This document shows positions 15,660 through 24,813 of a DNA stretch of 32,142 bases, piece after piece. The stretch is from the NCBI GenBank assembly GCA_016932555.1, contig JAFGCQ010000030.1:1-32142 (forward strand). The letters run 5' to 3'. Made by a program: the position numbers and the translations under genes. This DNA is from Candidatus Zambryskiibacteriota bacterium. Lineage in GTDB: Bacteria; Patescibacteriota; Minisyncoccia; Phycocordibacterales; WO2-35-19. Every line of letters begins with the position of its first letter. The stretch's first letter is position 1. Under the pieces are notes generated by a model, which was not told the DNA's origin, did no database searches, and worked only from the letters and a program-made list of their open reading frames with translations.

Positions 15660-17252
15660 TTAAATATTCAACAGTTTTAATATCTGATTCCTATCAACTG
15701 CCCATAGAAAGGTAGAGAGACGGGGACCAGCATTTTTGCCAACAAGAAGATTGTAAATGTGTTTGAAAAATTCCTTTTGGGCCGGTGCGTTTTCCTCATT
15801 GCTTTTGCTTTCATGTTTAGGTATAGAATAAATTAATCTTTCTAATTCTTTTATAGATTGGTATTCCCTAGTTTCCAATTCTGTTTTTAATTTTCTCACT
15901 TGTTCTTTAGATTTTTCAGACATATTTGGTACATAATCTTTATTTACTGAATCCAAAAGTTTTATAGTTTCTTTTGGATTATATTTCAAGAGCCAATTGC
16001 GCGCTTTCATCAAACGCCTTTGAATAGAAGAGCTGTCATATTCAGTTTCCAAAGCGGAAAGTAGATTTTCTATTTTATTTTTGTTCCATTGAGTTATTTG
16101 ACCTAAGGCCACTGCTTGCTTAAATGGAATCGGGTTTTTGTAATCGGGCGGATTACTAGACAAAAGAGCCATGCTGTCTTTTTTATTTTTTAATTCCTTA
16201 TCAAACTCATCGTATTGTCTATAAATCTCTGTATCAAAAGCCAAAGAAAAAGCCTGATTGGGATTCCGACGTAAATATAACCATTTAAGAAGCGCCGGTT
16301 CATAAATTTCTAATAATTGTTCTGGAGAAACTACATCACCTTTAGAGCCGGACATTTTTGATCCTTCACCTTGGATACCTACAAACTTATATTCCATAAA
16401 GACTGGTTCCTTTATGCCAAAAATATTTTTGGCCAAACTACTGGACACGTCAAAGCTGCTACCCGGTGAAGCGTGATCATGCCCACCTGGTTCAAAAACC
16501 ACATTTTCAAATTTCCAACGCATTGCCCAGTCTACTTTCCAAGCTAATTTAGCAATTCTTTCTTTGGATAAATCAACAGACTCGATCTTTTTGGTATCCG
16601 CACAATAATAGGTAATAGACGTATTTTCATCGAAATCTGTAACATTAGTGTTGTCTTTGCCGGTAAATCGTGAGTATACTGAAATTGGATAATAATTTTC
16701 TATAAATTCTTCCTCTACTATTCCTTGATTTTTTTTGCCTTTTTCCGTCATAAAAGAAAGTAAAATTTTAGCGATCTCTTTTCGATTTTTCAGAGCAAAA
16801 AATATGAGTTCATCATATTTCCCGCTTTCGTACTCTTCAGTTTGATATCTATATTCAGGTTCAATACCAAGCTCCTTCAAAGCTTTTTCAAACGGCTTTT
16901 GAAAATATTCGGCATATGAAGAAAATCCTGATGTCGGGCTTGGGATTTTAGACAAGGGCATGCCGATATATTTTTCAAACTCCTCCGGCACGCCTTTTGG
17001 CACCTTACGCAAGCGGTCAAAGTTATCCCAAGATAAAATAAGTCTAGCATTTAAACCAGAGTTCTTAAGCTGCAGATAAACCGCATAGGAAGTTATGACA
17101 TCCCTAAAATTACCAAAATGAACCACCCCGGAAGGACTGATTCCAGCGGCAGTAGTGTAAATCAAAGTGTCGGGAAATTCCTTCTTTATGTTCTCTGCTA
17201 CTGTTTCGCTCCAATACTTTCCCTGATTTTCTTTTTCAAATCTCAATTTCAC
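15660..17252 (-). CDS. lysS: lysyl-tRNA synthetase, class I
   Basis: TAAGISPSGVVHFGNFRDVITSYAV (HIGH-like), WDNFDRLRKVP, GGHDHASPGSS, GEGSKMSGSKGDVVSPEQLLEIY (KMSGS). Confidence 0.93.
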   Translation of the reverse strand: MKLRFEKENQGKYWSETVAENIKKEFPDTLIYTTAAGISPSGVVHFGNFRDVITSYAVYLQLKNSGLNARLILSWDNFDRLRKVPKGVPEEFEKYIGMPLSKIPSPTSGFSSYAEYFQKPFEKALKELGIEPEYRYQTEEYESGKYDELIFFALKNRKEIAKILLSFMTEKGKKNQGIVEEEFIENYYPISVYSRFTGKDNTNVTDFDENTSITYYCADTKKIESVDLSKERIAKLAWKVDWAMRWKFENVVFEPGGHDHASPGSSFDVSSSLAKNIFGIKEPVFMEYKFVGIQGEGSKMSGSKGDVVSPEQLLEIYEPALLKWLYLRRNPNQAFSLAFDTEIYRQYDEFDKELKNKKDSMALLSSNPPDYKNPIPFKQAVALGQITQWNKNKIENLLSALETEYDSSSIQRRLMKARNWLLKYNPKETIKLLDSVNKDYVPNMSEKSKEQVRKLKTELETREYQSIKELERLIYSIPKHESKSNEENAPAQKEFFKHIYNLLVGKNAGPRLSTFLWAVDRNQILKLLNI

Positions 17253-17257
17253 TAAGA

Positions 17258-17743
17258 TTATTTTATATCAATTATTTTATAAGAGATAGAACCGGAAGGT
17301 GCATTAAAAGTAAAAGATTCTTTTTTCTTCTTGCCAACGATAGCCCTGCCAAAAGGTGAATGAATTGAAATTTTGCCACTAGAAAGATCAGATTCTTCTC
17401 CGCCAACTAAAGTATAAACTTTTTTATCACCATCTTTTTCCACTGTTACCACTGAGCCAACCGCTACTTCATTAGTACTATGAGAAGATATTACTATGGC
17501 ATTCTTGAGAATTTCTTCAATTTTTTTGATTCTATCTTCAACCACACCCTGCATGTCACGAGCTTCATGGTATTCGGCATTTTCAGACAAATCACCTAGA
17601 GATTTAGCATATTCAAGCTTCTCAGCAACTTCTTTGCGTTTAGTCTTTTTTAAGTATTCGAGCTCTTCATTCAGAGCCTCATATTTTTCTTTGGTTAGAT
17701 ATTCTTTTTCTTCCATTCTGCGGAAATTAAACAATAAAGGCAC
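17258..17743 (-). CDS. greA: transcription elongation factor GreA
   Basis: YLTKEKYEALNEELEYLKKTKRKEVAEKLEYAKSLGDLSENAEYHEARDMQ; SPFGRAIVGKKK. Confidence 0.95.
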   Translation of the reverse strand: MPLLFNFRRMEEKEYLTKEKYEALNEELEYLKKTKRKEVAEKLEYAKSLGDLSENAEYHEARDMQGVVEDRIKKIEEILKNAIVISSHSTNEVAVGSVVTVEKDGDKKVYTLVGGEESDLSSGKISIHSPFGRAIVGKKKKESFTFNAPSGSISYKIIDIK

Positions 17744-17769
17744 TATTTTATTTTATTTGGAGGAAAAAG

Positions 17770-18951
17770 TCAACCTTTGTTCTTTTTATCCATCCACTTT
17801 TTATCTTGCCTAACTAATTTGGAAATATCCGCTCGATTAGCTAAAAGTGGCTTTATAGCTTCTTCAGTAAAAACACCATTTTGCGAACCTTTTACTAGAA
17901 CAACAGCTTTTTCTCTTATCTTTTCCTTCGCGAAATTGCCAGCATCAAGAGCATCTCGAGATTCATAAACCTGACAACCTTGACTTCTAGCTGCTAAAGC
18001 TAAAAAAGCATTAGCATCTCTACCAATAGTTATCACCCAATCTAAAAGCTCTGGTTTGCAATATTCTCCCACTTTTCTATGTTCAGATTCAGACATTTCA
18101 CCCAGTTCATTCATCATGCCTAAAATTGCGATTCTCTGAGACGTTTCAAAAGCATAGATAGCATCTAGCGCCATTTTGAGAGCTTGAGGGCTAGAATTAT
18201 AGGAATCATCAATGATAATTGAATTTTTAATACCTTTTAATTTTTGCATCCGTCCAGCAAAATTTGATATTTCATTTAAAGCCTTACTTATTTTCTCTTT
18301 TGAAATTTTCAAATATTTAGCAACTGAGACAGCAGCACTGGCTGAATAGTTTTCCGCTTGAGAAAAAGTTTTTAATCTGTAATTTTGATCAAGTTTACTG
18401 TAAAATTTTACTTGATTAGAATTTAAATCTAGTGGCAAAATTTGGCAAAGATCTCGATTCGCAAAAATCTTTTTGCTAAAAAATCTCACATTCCATTCTT
18501 CCACCATTACCGCTTCCAAGGTTTTAAAAAATTCCATGTGTTCGGGAGTAACAGCTGTCACCACCGCTATATCCAGAAGAAGATACTTTTTAAATTTTAT
18601 GATTTGTCCAGGAGCATCAGTGCCCAACTCGACAACCACAATGTCGAAAGGAAAGTTTGAAGTTATTTGAAATTCATTTTTTATAATGATCCCGAACCAA
18701 GCAAGAGCATTAAAAAGAGTTGGCATTTTTTGACCAAAAAATATCAAAGGTACGCTTACAATGTCGTTGTAATTGCCCTTCTGGTATCTGACTCTTTTAT
18801 CTGATTCTAAAACTTTAGCGATAGCCAATTTAGTTGAAGTTTTTCCAATTGAGCCTACTATACCAATAGTTTTGAAATTATGTTTCTTATACAACCTTTT
18901 CACTTGCCAACCTAGTATTCCCACCAAAATATTTTTAAATATTGTCTTCAT
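17770..18951 (-). CDS. murF: MurF-like Mur ligase (UDP-MurNAc-tripeptide--D-Ala-D-Ala ligase)
   Basis: IGIVGSIGKTSTK P-loop, VTAVTPEHMEFF, IIDDSYNSSPQALKMALDAI, AILGMMNELGEMSESEHRKVG, VLVKGSQNGVF. Confidence 0.85.
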   Translation of the reverse strand: MKTIFKNILVGILGWQVKRLYKKHNFKTIGIVGSIGKTSTKLAIAKVLESDKRVRYQKGNYNDIVSVPLIFFGQKMPTLFNALAWFGIIIKNEFQITSNFPFDIVVVELGTDAPGQIIKFKKYLLLDIAVVTAVTPEHMEFFKTLEAVMVEEWNVRFFSKKIFANRDLCQILPLDLNSNQVKFYSKLDQNYRLKTFSQAENYSASAAVSVAKYLKISKEKISKALNEISNFAGRMQKLKGIKNSIIIDDSYNSSPQALKMALDAIYAFETSQRIAILGMMNELGEMSESEHRKVGEYCKPELLDWVITIGRDANAFLALAARSQGCQVYESRDALDAGNFAKEKIREKAVVLVKGSQNGVFTEEAIKPLLANRADISKLVRQDKKWMDKKNKG

Positions 18952-18960
18952 TTATTTTGT

Positions 18961-20700
18961 TTAATTATTTTTTAAATATTCAGGAATATTTATAGTCATC
19001 CAATCAAAAAGTTGGCGCATAACATAAGTCGCACCGACCAAATTGGTGGAAGGACCACGTTCCATCACTACTGCAAAAGCGTACTTTGGTTTTTTATAAG
19101 GCCAAAAACCTACCACCCAAGAATTTACAAACTGTTTTCTTGAACCTAGCTCTGCCGTTCCGGTTTTGCCCGCTATTTCCGCTAATCCGATATTGAGTCC
19201 TGAGGCGGTACCCTCTAGGACGGCCATTCTCATGCCCCCTTTCACTATTTCAAAATGTTCTTCCTCACTCTTTATTTTTGATCCCAAAGCTTCAGTGCTA
19301 GTAGCTGTAAATAATATTGAAGGCCTCAGAAGTTTGCCATTATTAGCTAAAGCCGCGGTAGCCACCACCGCTTGAATTGGAGTAATTTGCATACCATATT
19401 GTCCAATAGCGGTGTTGTAGGTGTCTCCTAAGCGCCAAATATCGCCAAAAGTGTTATATTTCCATTCAGGATCCGGTATTACACCATTCTCCTCTCTTTC
19501 CGGATCAAAGCCAGTGATTTTAGTAAAATTGAATTTTTCTAAATATTCCTTTATTCTATCAATACCTAAACCCTCTTGAGATTCAAAACCCCCACCTATT
19601 TCATAAAAATAAACATCAGAAGAAACCGCAATAGCTTTTTTCATATCTACTGCTCCATGTGCTTTCCAGTCTTTAAAAATAGTTGGATTTTCAGGATCAT
19701 ATGGATTGGGGATGATTAATTCACCCGTACTAATAATTTGTTTTTCTGGAGAAATTATATCTTCTTCTAGAGCAGCAAAGGCTAAAAAGGGTTTGATTAT
19801 CGAACCAGGAGCATAAAGACCAGATATTGTTCTATTTAAAAAGGGGTTGTTGTTGTCTTTATAATAACTCTCTATCTTTTCTGCATCTTTACCTTCAGTC
19901 ACTACCTCAGAATCATATTCAGGAAAACTTGTCATAGCTAAAATTTCTCCTGAATCAACATCCATTATTACGCCAGCACCACCTTTAAAATTTTTCTCTA
20001 GAGATAAATTTTTTATCTCTTTAAAAAGTTTACTTTGTATTCTGGAATCTACAGACAAGACAGCGTTAATACCATTTTGGGGTGGTTCTATTATACTTTG
20101 AGTAACTATGTCGCCATTGACTGAAATTTCTATAAGTTTTAATCCATTCTTACCAGAAAGAATTTCATTTAGGTAAAGCTCTGCGCCATCTTTAGGTACA
20201 AATTCCTCTTCATAATAGAAACCAGCTTTATCTTTAGATGGATATTTCAAAAAACCTAATAAACTAGAGAAACCTTCGGTATCTACATATTTACGCAATG
20301 GGAATTCAGATTCACTGTTAGATTTTTCATTCCAGGCTAATTTTATTCCATCTCGACTATATATTATTCCCCGAGACGCCACTAAGAGAATTTGTTTAAG
20401 CTTATTATTTTCACTCCTTTCTCGATAAAAAGCTCCTTGGACAATTTGTAAAGAACTGAGCCGTGTTAAAAAAACCCCAAAAACCAAAAGACAAATTAAG
20501 ATTAAGATTGGAAAAACTCTTGATGAAATTGGTTTCTCTAATCGGCCTTCAAATTGATGCAAATCAAACTCTGGTAAATTTTTGGAATCAAGAAAAATTT
20601 CGTCAGGATTAATCTCTTTATAATACTTTTTTCCCCAGTTGTTAAATATCTTTTTGAAAATGTTTCTTTTCATTTTTACTTTTATATAATTTTCTGCCAA
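18961..20700 (-). CDS. mrdA: penicillin-binding protein 2 (elongasome transpeptidase)
   Basis: ISGLYAPGSIIKPFLAFAALEE (SxxK), SSDVYFYEIGGG (SxD), AGKTGTAELGS (KTG); adjacent to mreDCB. True start may be the later MKRNIFKK. Confidence 0.88.
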   Translation of the reverse strand: MAENYIKVKMKRNIFKKIFNNWGKKYYKEINPDEIFLDSKNLPEFDLHQFEGRLEKPISSRVFPILILICLLVFGVFLTRLSSLQIVQGAFYRERSENNKLKQILLVASRGIIYSRDGIKLAWNEKSNSESEFPLRKYVDTEGFSSLLGFLKYPSKDKAGFYYEEEFVPKDGAELYLNEILSGKNGLKLIEISVNGDIVTQSIIEPPQNGINAVLSVDSRIQSKLFKEIKNLSLEKNFKGGAGVIMDVDSGEILAMTSFPEYDSEVVTEGKDAEKIESYYKDNNNPFLNRTISGLYAPGSIIKPFLAFAALEEDIISPEKQIISTGELIIPNPYDPENPTIFKDWKAHGAVDMKKAIAVSSDVYFYEIGGGFESQEGLGIDRIKEYLEKFNFTKITGFDPEREENGVIPDPEWKYNTFGDIWRLGDTYNTAIGQYGMQITPIQAVVATAALANNGKLLRPSILFTATSTEALGSKIKSEEEHFEIVKGGMRMAVLEGTASGLNIGLAEIAGKTGTAELGSRKQFVNSWVVGFWPYKKPKYAFAVVMERGPSTNLVGATYVMRQLFDWMTINIPEYLKNN

Positions 20701-20954
20701 TGAATCCTTTTAATTAAAAATAAAGCCAGTACTATTGAAATAATCGAGAAAAGAGCTAAAACATGAGCAGCAATAAAAGCGTCACCAAAATAAAAAACTT
20801 CGTCAAGTATAATTCCTGCAAAAATTATTTCATAAGGCAATTTCACTAAATAAATCAGAACTAAAGCTAAAACCGGGAATAGCCACCAACCAAAAATTGT
20901 CGGGATTATTATAATAGCTAAAAAACAAAAAAATCTGGTTATAACTTTATTCAT
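20682..20954 (-). CDS. MreD-like small membrane protein
   Basis: MNKVITRFFCFLAIIIIPTIFGWWLFPVLALVL...; hydrophobic, between mreC and PBP2. Start set at the internal ATG 20954; track start is 21047. Confidence 0.6.
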   Translation of the reverse strand: MNKVITRFFCFLAIIIIPTIFGWWLFPVLALVLIYLVKLPYEIIFAGIILDEVFYFGDAFIAAHVLALFSIISIVLALFLIKRIHWQKII

Positions 20955-21762
20955 TATTAAGAGGATATATAAAAACAGTGTTAAGTTTATAAATATCGGT
21001 CGGTAAAGACATAAAAACGTTCTTAAAACCCGAGAGCCGATCCTCATCTATAACACCAGCCACTGCGGCGATAAAATTGAAAGAACCACCAATCATTATT
21101 TCGTCCCCAACTTCTATATCAAAATCAATAGGTAAGTTGGCTTTCATATTGCCTCCGCCGCTGCCTTTTATTTCAATTGGCTCATTAGTTCTAGCCACAA
21201 AACCATAGGTATATACATCTACAAAAGAATTCAGTTTAATTGTAGAACTGTTGTTGTTAGATTTGGCGATTCGACCAATTAAAATTCTATCGCTAGCCAA
21301 AACTAAATCCCCAACCTTTATGTTTTCATTAATACCCTTATCTAAAATTAAGGAATCCAAAGCCACTTGGGGAAATTTAGCTATAATAGATGCTGCTAAA
21401 AATTGACCGGATAATTTTATACTCAATTCTTCTCTTAATCTTTGGTTTTCGTAATTTAAAGCAATAATATTAACTAAATTAAGATGATTTTGGTTTATTT
21501 CTTCTAAAAGTTCTTGGTTTTCCTTTATTAAAATAAGTTTATCAGAAAAAAATTTAGGTATTTGATTTAAGTTTTTATAAAAAAAATTTCCAGTTTTTAA
21601 AAACGGATTCAAAACCTCTGTAAGTAAAGAATTCGCAAAAATATTACCAATTAAAAATGCAAAAATTAAAACCACCAAAAAAAAGGAGACTAATCTAAAG
21701 GTTTTGTTATACCAAATACTTTTTTTATTACGTTTTATTGGATATATCATTTTCATCAGCAA
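20947..21762 (-). CDS. mreC: rod shape-determining protein MreC
   Basis: N-terminal TM, coiled coil, ASIIAKFPQVALDSLILDKGINENIKVGDLVLASDRILIGRI; downstream of mreB. Confidence 0.85.
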   Translation of the reverse strand: MLMKMIYPIKRNKKSIWYNKTFRLVSFFLVVLIFAFLIGNIFANSLLTEVLNPFLKTGNFFYKNLNQIPKFFSDKLILIKENQELLEEINQNHLNLVNIIALNYENQRLREELSIKLSGQFLAASIIAKFPQVALDSLILDKGINENIKVGDLVLASDRILIGRIAKSNNNSSTIKLNSFVDVYTYGFVARTNEPIEIKGSGGGNMKANLPIDFDIEVGDEIMIGGSFNFIAAVAGVIDEDRLSGFKNVFMSLPTDIYKLNTVFIYPLNNE

Positions 21763-22792
21763 TTAATATATCTTTATATTCTTCAAGTTTCTCAAGGATA
21801 ATGCCAGTACCTCTAACTACACAAGTTAATGGGTTATCAGCTATATAAACTGGTATCTTAGTTTCTTCGCTCAAGATATCAGAAAGACCTTTAATTAAAG
21901 CACCTCCACCAGTTAAATAAACTCCTCGGCGCATAATATCTGAAAGCACTTCAGGCGGAGTAACTTCTAAAACTTCTTTTACAGCTTCAATCAATGCTTC
22001 AACAGAATGAGAAACAGCATCTCTAATATCAGAATCAGTTACCATCACTTCTTTAGGTAGTCCAGTGACTAAATCACGACCTCTGGCTTTAGTTTCTAAA
22101 GGTATTTCACCAGATAATAAAGCAATCACACAAGTTTTAACATTTTCAGCAGTTTTTTCACCGATAATTATTTTAAATTCATTTCTTATATAAGAAATAA
22201 TATCGTTGTTAAGTTTATCACCAGCGATTTTTACATTCTTGGAACTAACCACTCCACCCAAAGAAATAATAACAATATCAGCAGTGCCCCCACCTATATC
22301 TATCACCATATTACCAACTGGATCCCGTATTGGTAGATGCATACCAATAGCTGCCGACATGGGTTCTTCAACTATGTGCACTTCACTAGCTCCTGCATTT
22401 TTAGTGGCATCTCGCACAGCTCTAGTTTCAACATTAGTTATACCAGAAGGCACCCCCACTAAAACTCTAGGTCCTAAAATTTTTTTAGAAACTGTCTGGG
22501 CTTTATTAAGAAGATAATGAATCATTTCTTCAGTAACTTCAAAATCAGAAACCACACCTTCGACAATTGGTCTCACGGCTATAATATGTGGCGGTGTTCT
22601 CCCTAACATATTTTTGGCTTCAATACCAACAGCTACTACTTGGCCAGTTTTTTGATTTACAGCTACCACCGAAGGTTCATTTAGGATAATACCTTTACCC
22701 TTAACATAAACCAGCATATTAGCAGTTCCTAAGTCAATGCCTATATCATTACGCAAAAAACGCATCCATTGTTCCCATTTATTTTTGAACAT
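21728..22792 (-). CDS. mreB: rod shape-determining protein MreB
   Basis: DIGIDLGTANMLVYVKGKGIILNEPSVVAVN, MVIDIGGGTADIVIISLGGVV, YLTGGGALIKGL. Confidence 0.95.
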   Translation of the reverse strand: MFKNKWEQWMRFLRNDIGIDLGTANMLVYVKGKGIILNEPSVVAVNQKTGQVVAVGIEAKNMLGRTPPHIIAVRPIVEGVVSDFEVTEEMIHYLLNKAQTVSKKILGPRVLVGVPSGITNVETRAVRDATKNAGASEVHIVEEPMSAAIGMHLPIRDPVGNMVIDIGGGTADIVIISLGGVVSSKNVKIAGDKLNNDIISYIRNEFKIIIGEKTAENVKTCVIALLSGEIPLETKARGRDLVTGLPKEVMVTDSDIRDAVSHSVEALIEAVKEVLEVTPPEVLSDIMRRGVYLTGGGALIKGLSDILSEETKIPVYIADNPLTCVVRGTGIILEKLEEYKDILIADENDISNKT

Positions 22793-22801
22793 ACGGATAA
22801 T

Positions 22802-24043
22802 TTAGCACAAATTTGGGAGTTCGTCTTCTGAAATCATTTTGACTTCTCCAGTTTTTCGATCTTTAAATTCAAGTTTATTTGAAGCTATATTTTTTTCACT
22901 TATTATAATTTGTAGCGGCATACCTAAAAGATCAGCATCATTAAATTTTTCGCCGGCTCTAATATTTCTATCATCATATAAGACATTATCTTCGCCTAAT
23001 TTTTCGTAGATTTTCAATGATTTTTTCTTAACCTCGTCGCTTTCACTCGGGATTTCAATTAAATGGATTTTAAAAGGTGCTACCGACTCTGGCCAGACAA
23101 TACCCTTATCATCTGACAAAATTTCTACAATAGCACCCATCAACCGACCAAGACCAATACCATAAGAACCCATGAAAACTAGTTGATTTTCACTTTTTTC
23201 ATTTTTATATTTGAGATCAAACGGTTCTGAAAATTTGGTGCCAAGAGTGAAAATATTTCCAACTTCAATCGCTTTTTTTTCTACAAGTTCTTCTTTTTTT
23301 AAATTCAAACTTTCAATAACTTCATCATTATAAACTTCTTTATTTACTGCTATTCTCTTTTTCTCATCAACATAAATAATATCTTCACCAGCTTCAGTTA
23401 TAGTTTGAAATTCGTGAGAAAATTTAGAAAAAGTACCACCAGATGAAAAAGTAGTATATGTTAATGACCCGATACCAACTTTTTCAAAAATATTTTGATA
23501 AGCTTGTTTAGCTTTTTCATAAAAAGTGTTATGTTCGATTTCATCCTTAGAAAAAGAATACAAAGCTTTCCAATAAAACTCCCTGCCTCGCATAATACCA
23601 GACTTGCTTCTAGCTTCATTCCTAAAAATCTCTTTGAAATCATAAGCATAAACAGGTAAATCTTTGTAAGAATTTATGTACTGTTTTAAAACATTAGTAA
23701 AAGTCTCTTCGTTAGTCCAAGACAAACCTATTTCTCCACCATTTTTCAATTTGGTCTTAAACCAACTATCTGCCACATTATCATCCCATCTGCTTGATTT
23801 TTCCCAAACTTCTTTATTTTGAAGTATAGAAGTTTTCATCTCGATACCTCCTATATTGTTCATTTCCCACCTTATGATATCTTCAATTTTTTTGATTACT
23901 CGAAGTCCTAGTGGTAAATATGAATAAACCCCTGCCATCTCCTTATGAATATAGCCGCCTCTTATTAGAAATTCGGCATTTTTAGCTGTCTCATCAGACG
24001 GCGCCTCGCGCCTAGTTTTTGTAAAAAGCTCAGATTGTCGCAT
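22802..24043 (-). CDS. proS: prolyl-tRNA synthetase (short form)
   Basis: MRQSELFTKTRREAPSDETAKNAEFLIRGGYIHKEMAGVYSYLPLGLRVIKKI, SWTNEETFT, FRNEARSKSGIMRGREFYWKALYSF, GSYGIGLGRLMGAIVE. Start at ATG 24043 preferred over the track start 24100. Confidence 0.92.
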   Translation of the reverse strand: MRQSELFTKTRREAPSDETAKNAEFLIRGGYIHKEMAGVYSYLPLGLRVIKKIEDIIRWEMNNIGGIEMKTSILQNKEVWEKSSRWDDNVADSWFKTKLKNGGEIGLSWTNEETFTNVLKQYINSYKDLPVYAYDFKEIFRNEARSKSGIMRGREFYWKALYSFSKDEIEHNTFYEKAKQAYQNIFEKVGIGSLTYTTFSSGGTFSKFSHEFQTITEAGEDIIYVDEKKRIAVNKEVYNDEVIESLNLKKEELVEKKAIEVGNIFTLGTKFSEPFDLKYKNEKSENQLVFMGSYGIGLGRLMGAIVEILSDDKGIVWPESVAPFKIHLIEIPSESDEVKKKSLKIYEKLGEDNVLYDDRNIRAGEKFNDADLLGMPLQIIISEKNIASNKLEFKDRKTGEVKMISEDELPNLC

Positions 24044-24101
24044 AATTAAATAATACCTTAAACCCCAAATTTGAGCAAAACAATAATAAACTGATAACAT
24101 T

Positions 24102-24126
24102 TTTGACGGCCGTCTATTTTGTTAAT
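24102..24126. repeat. palindrome-containing direct repeat, copy 1
   Basis: TTTGACGGCCGTCTATTTTGTTAAT; identical to 24649-24673. Confidence 0.9.
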
Positions 24127-24141
24127 GATATAATATAAGGT

Positions 24142-24644
24142 ATGAGTTTAACCATGGAAATACTGGAAGGACTTTGGCACACTACTGCTTATTACAAAGG
24201 TATGAGAGTAAATATTTTTGGATTCCCTATGCCTTGGAAACCAAATGAGAATCCTACATCAAATTCTCCAAGAAGTATTGTATCGAGATTGAAAAAAATA
24301 ATTTTATAGAGGTAAAAAATGGAAAGTGGTCGTTAACAGAAGAAGGTAAAAAATATTTTGAAAATAAAAATAAATTATCAATAAAATTTCCTTCGCCCTT
24401 TCCTTTAAATGCTCCTAAAAATTTACTACTGATGTTTGATGTACCGGAATCAAAAAGAGCTGAGAGAAATTGGCTTAGATGGCATCTTAAAGAATTCCAA
24501 TATCATATGATCCAACAAAGTGTCTGGGTCGGACCTAGTCCTTTACCCAAAAAATTTAAGGAACATATAAAAAATATGAAGCTTGATAAATGTATAAAAA
24601 TTTTCAAACTTGCCAAATCTTATAGAATTGCAAAAAATTATTAA
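24142..24644 (+). pseudogene. frameshifted winged-helix + Cas2/PaaX-C-like protein
   Basis: Frame a: MSLTMEILEGLWHTTAYYKG...SPRSIVSRLKK; shift at the A7 run 24292-24298; frame b: NNFIEVKNGKWSLTEEGKKYF...LLLMFDVPESKRAERNWLRWHLKEFQYHMIQQSVWVGPSPLPKKFKEHIKNMKLDKCIKIFKLAKS. C-terminus resembles the PaaX/Cas2-like domain. Confidence 0.65.
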
Positions 24645-24673
24645 CAAATTTGACGGCCGTCTATTTTGTTAAT
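24641..24673. repeat. palindromic repeat copy 2 (32-bp near-perfect palindrome)
   Basis: TTAACAAA TTT GACGGCCGTC TAT TTTGTTAA; overlaps the stop codon of the preceding gene. Confidence 0.9.
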
Positions 24674-24698
24674 AAGAATAACTAATAAAAAATAATAA

Positions 24699-24730
24699 AA
24701 GCTGCCTGTCTTTATAAGCCCAGGCAGCTT
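24699..24730 (-). terminator. intrinsic terminator of the rseP/frr operon
   Basis: AAGCTGCCTG tctttataagcc CAGGCAGCTT; T-rich (TTTTATTATTTTTTATT) on the minus-strand 3' side. Confidence 0.7.
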
Positions 24731-24813
24731 CTTTGATAAGATAAGAGATTCTCCTTTGTGTACAATGGATTTAAAACACATCCACTTAATTTAAGTGTAC
24801 AAAAAATTAATTT

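Noticed and set aside
22206-22517. Plus ORF of 103 aa inside mreB
   Set aside because: Antisense shadow of a highly conserved gene.
24102-24673. CRISPR array
   Set aside because: Only two repeat copies separated by about 520 bp containing a gene; no spacer series and no cas1 visible.
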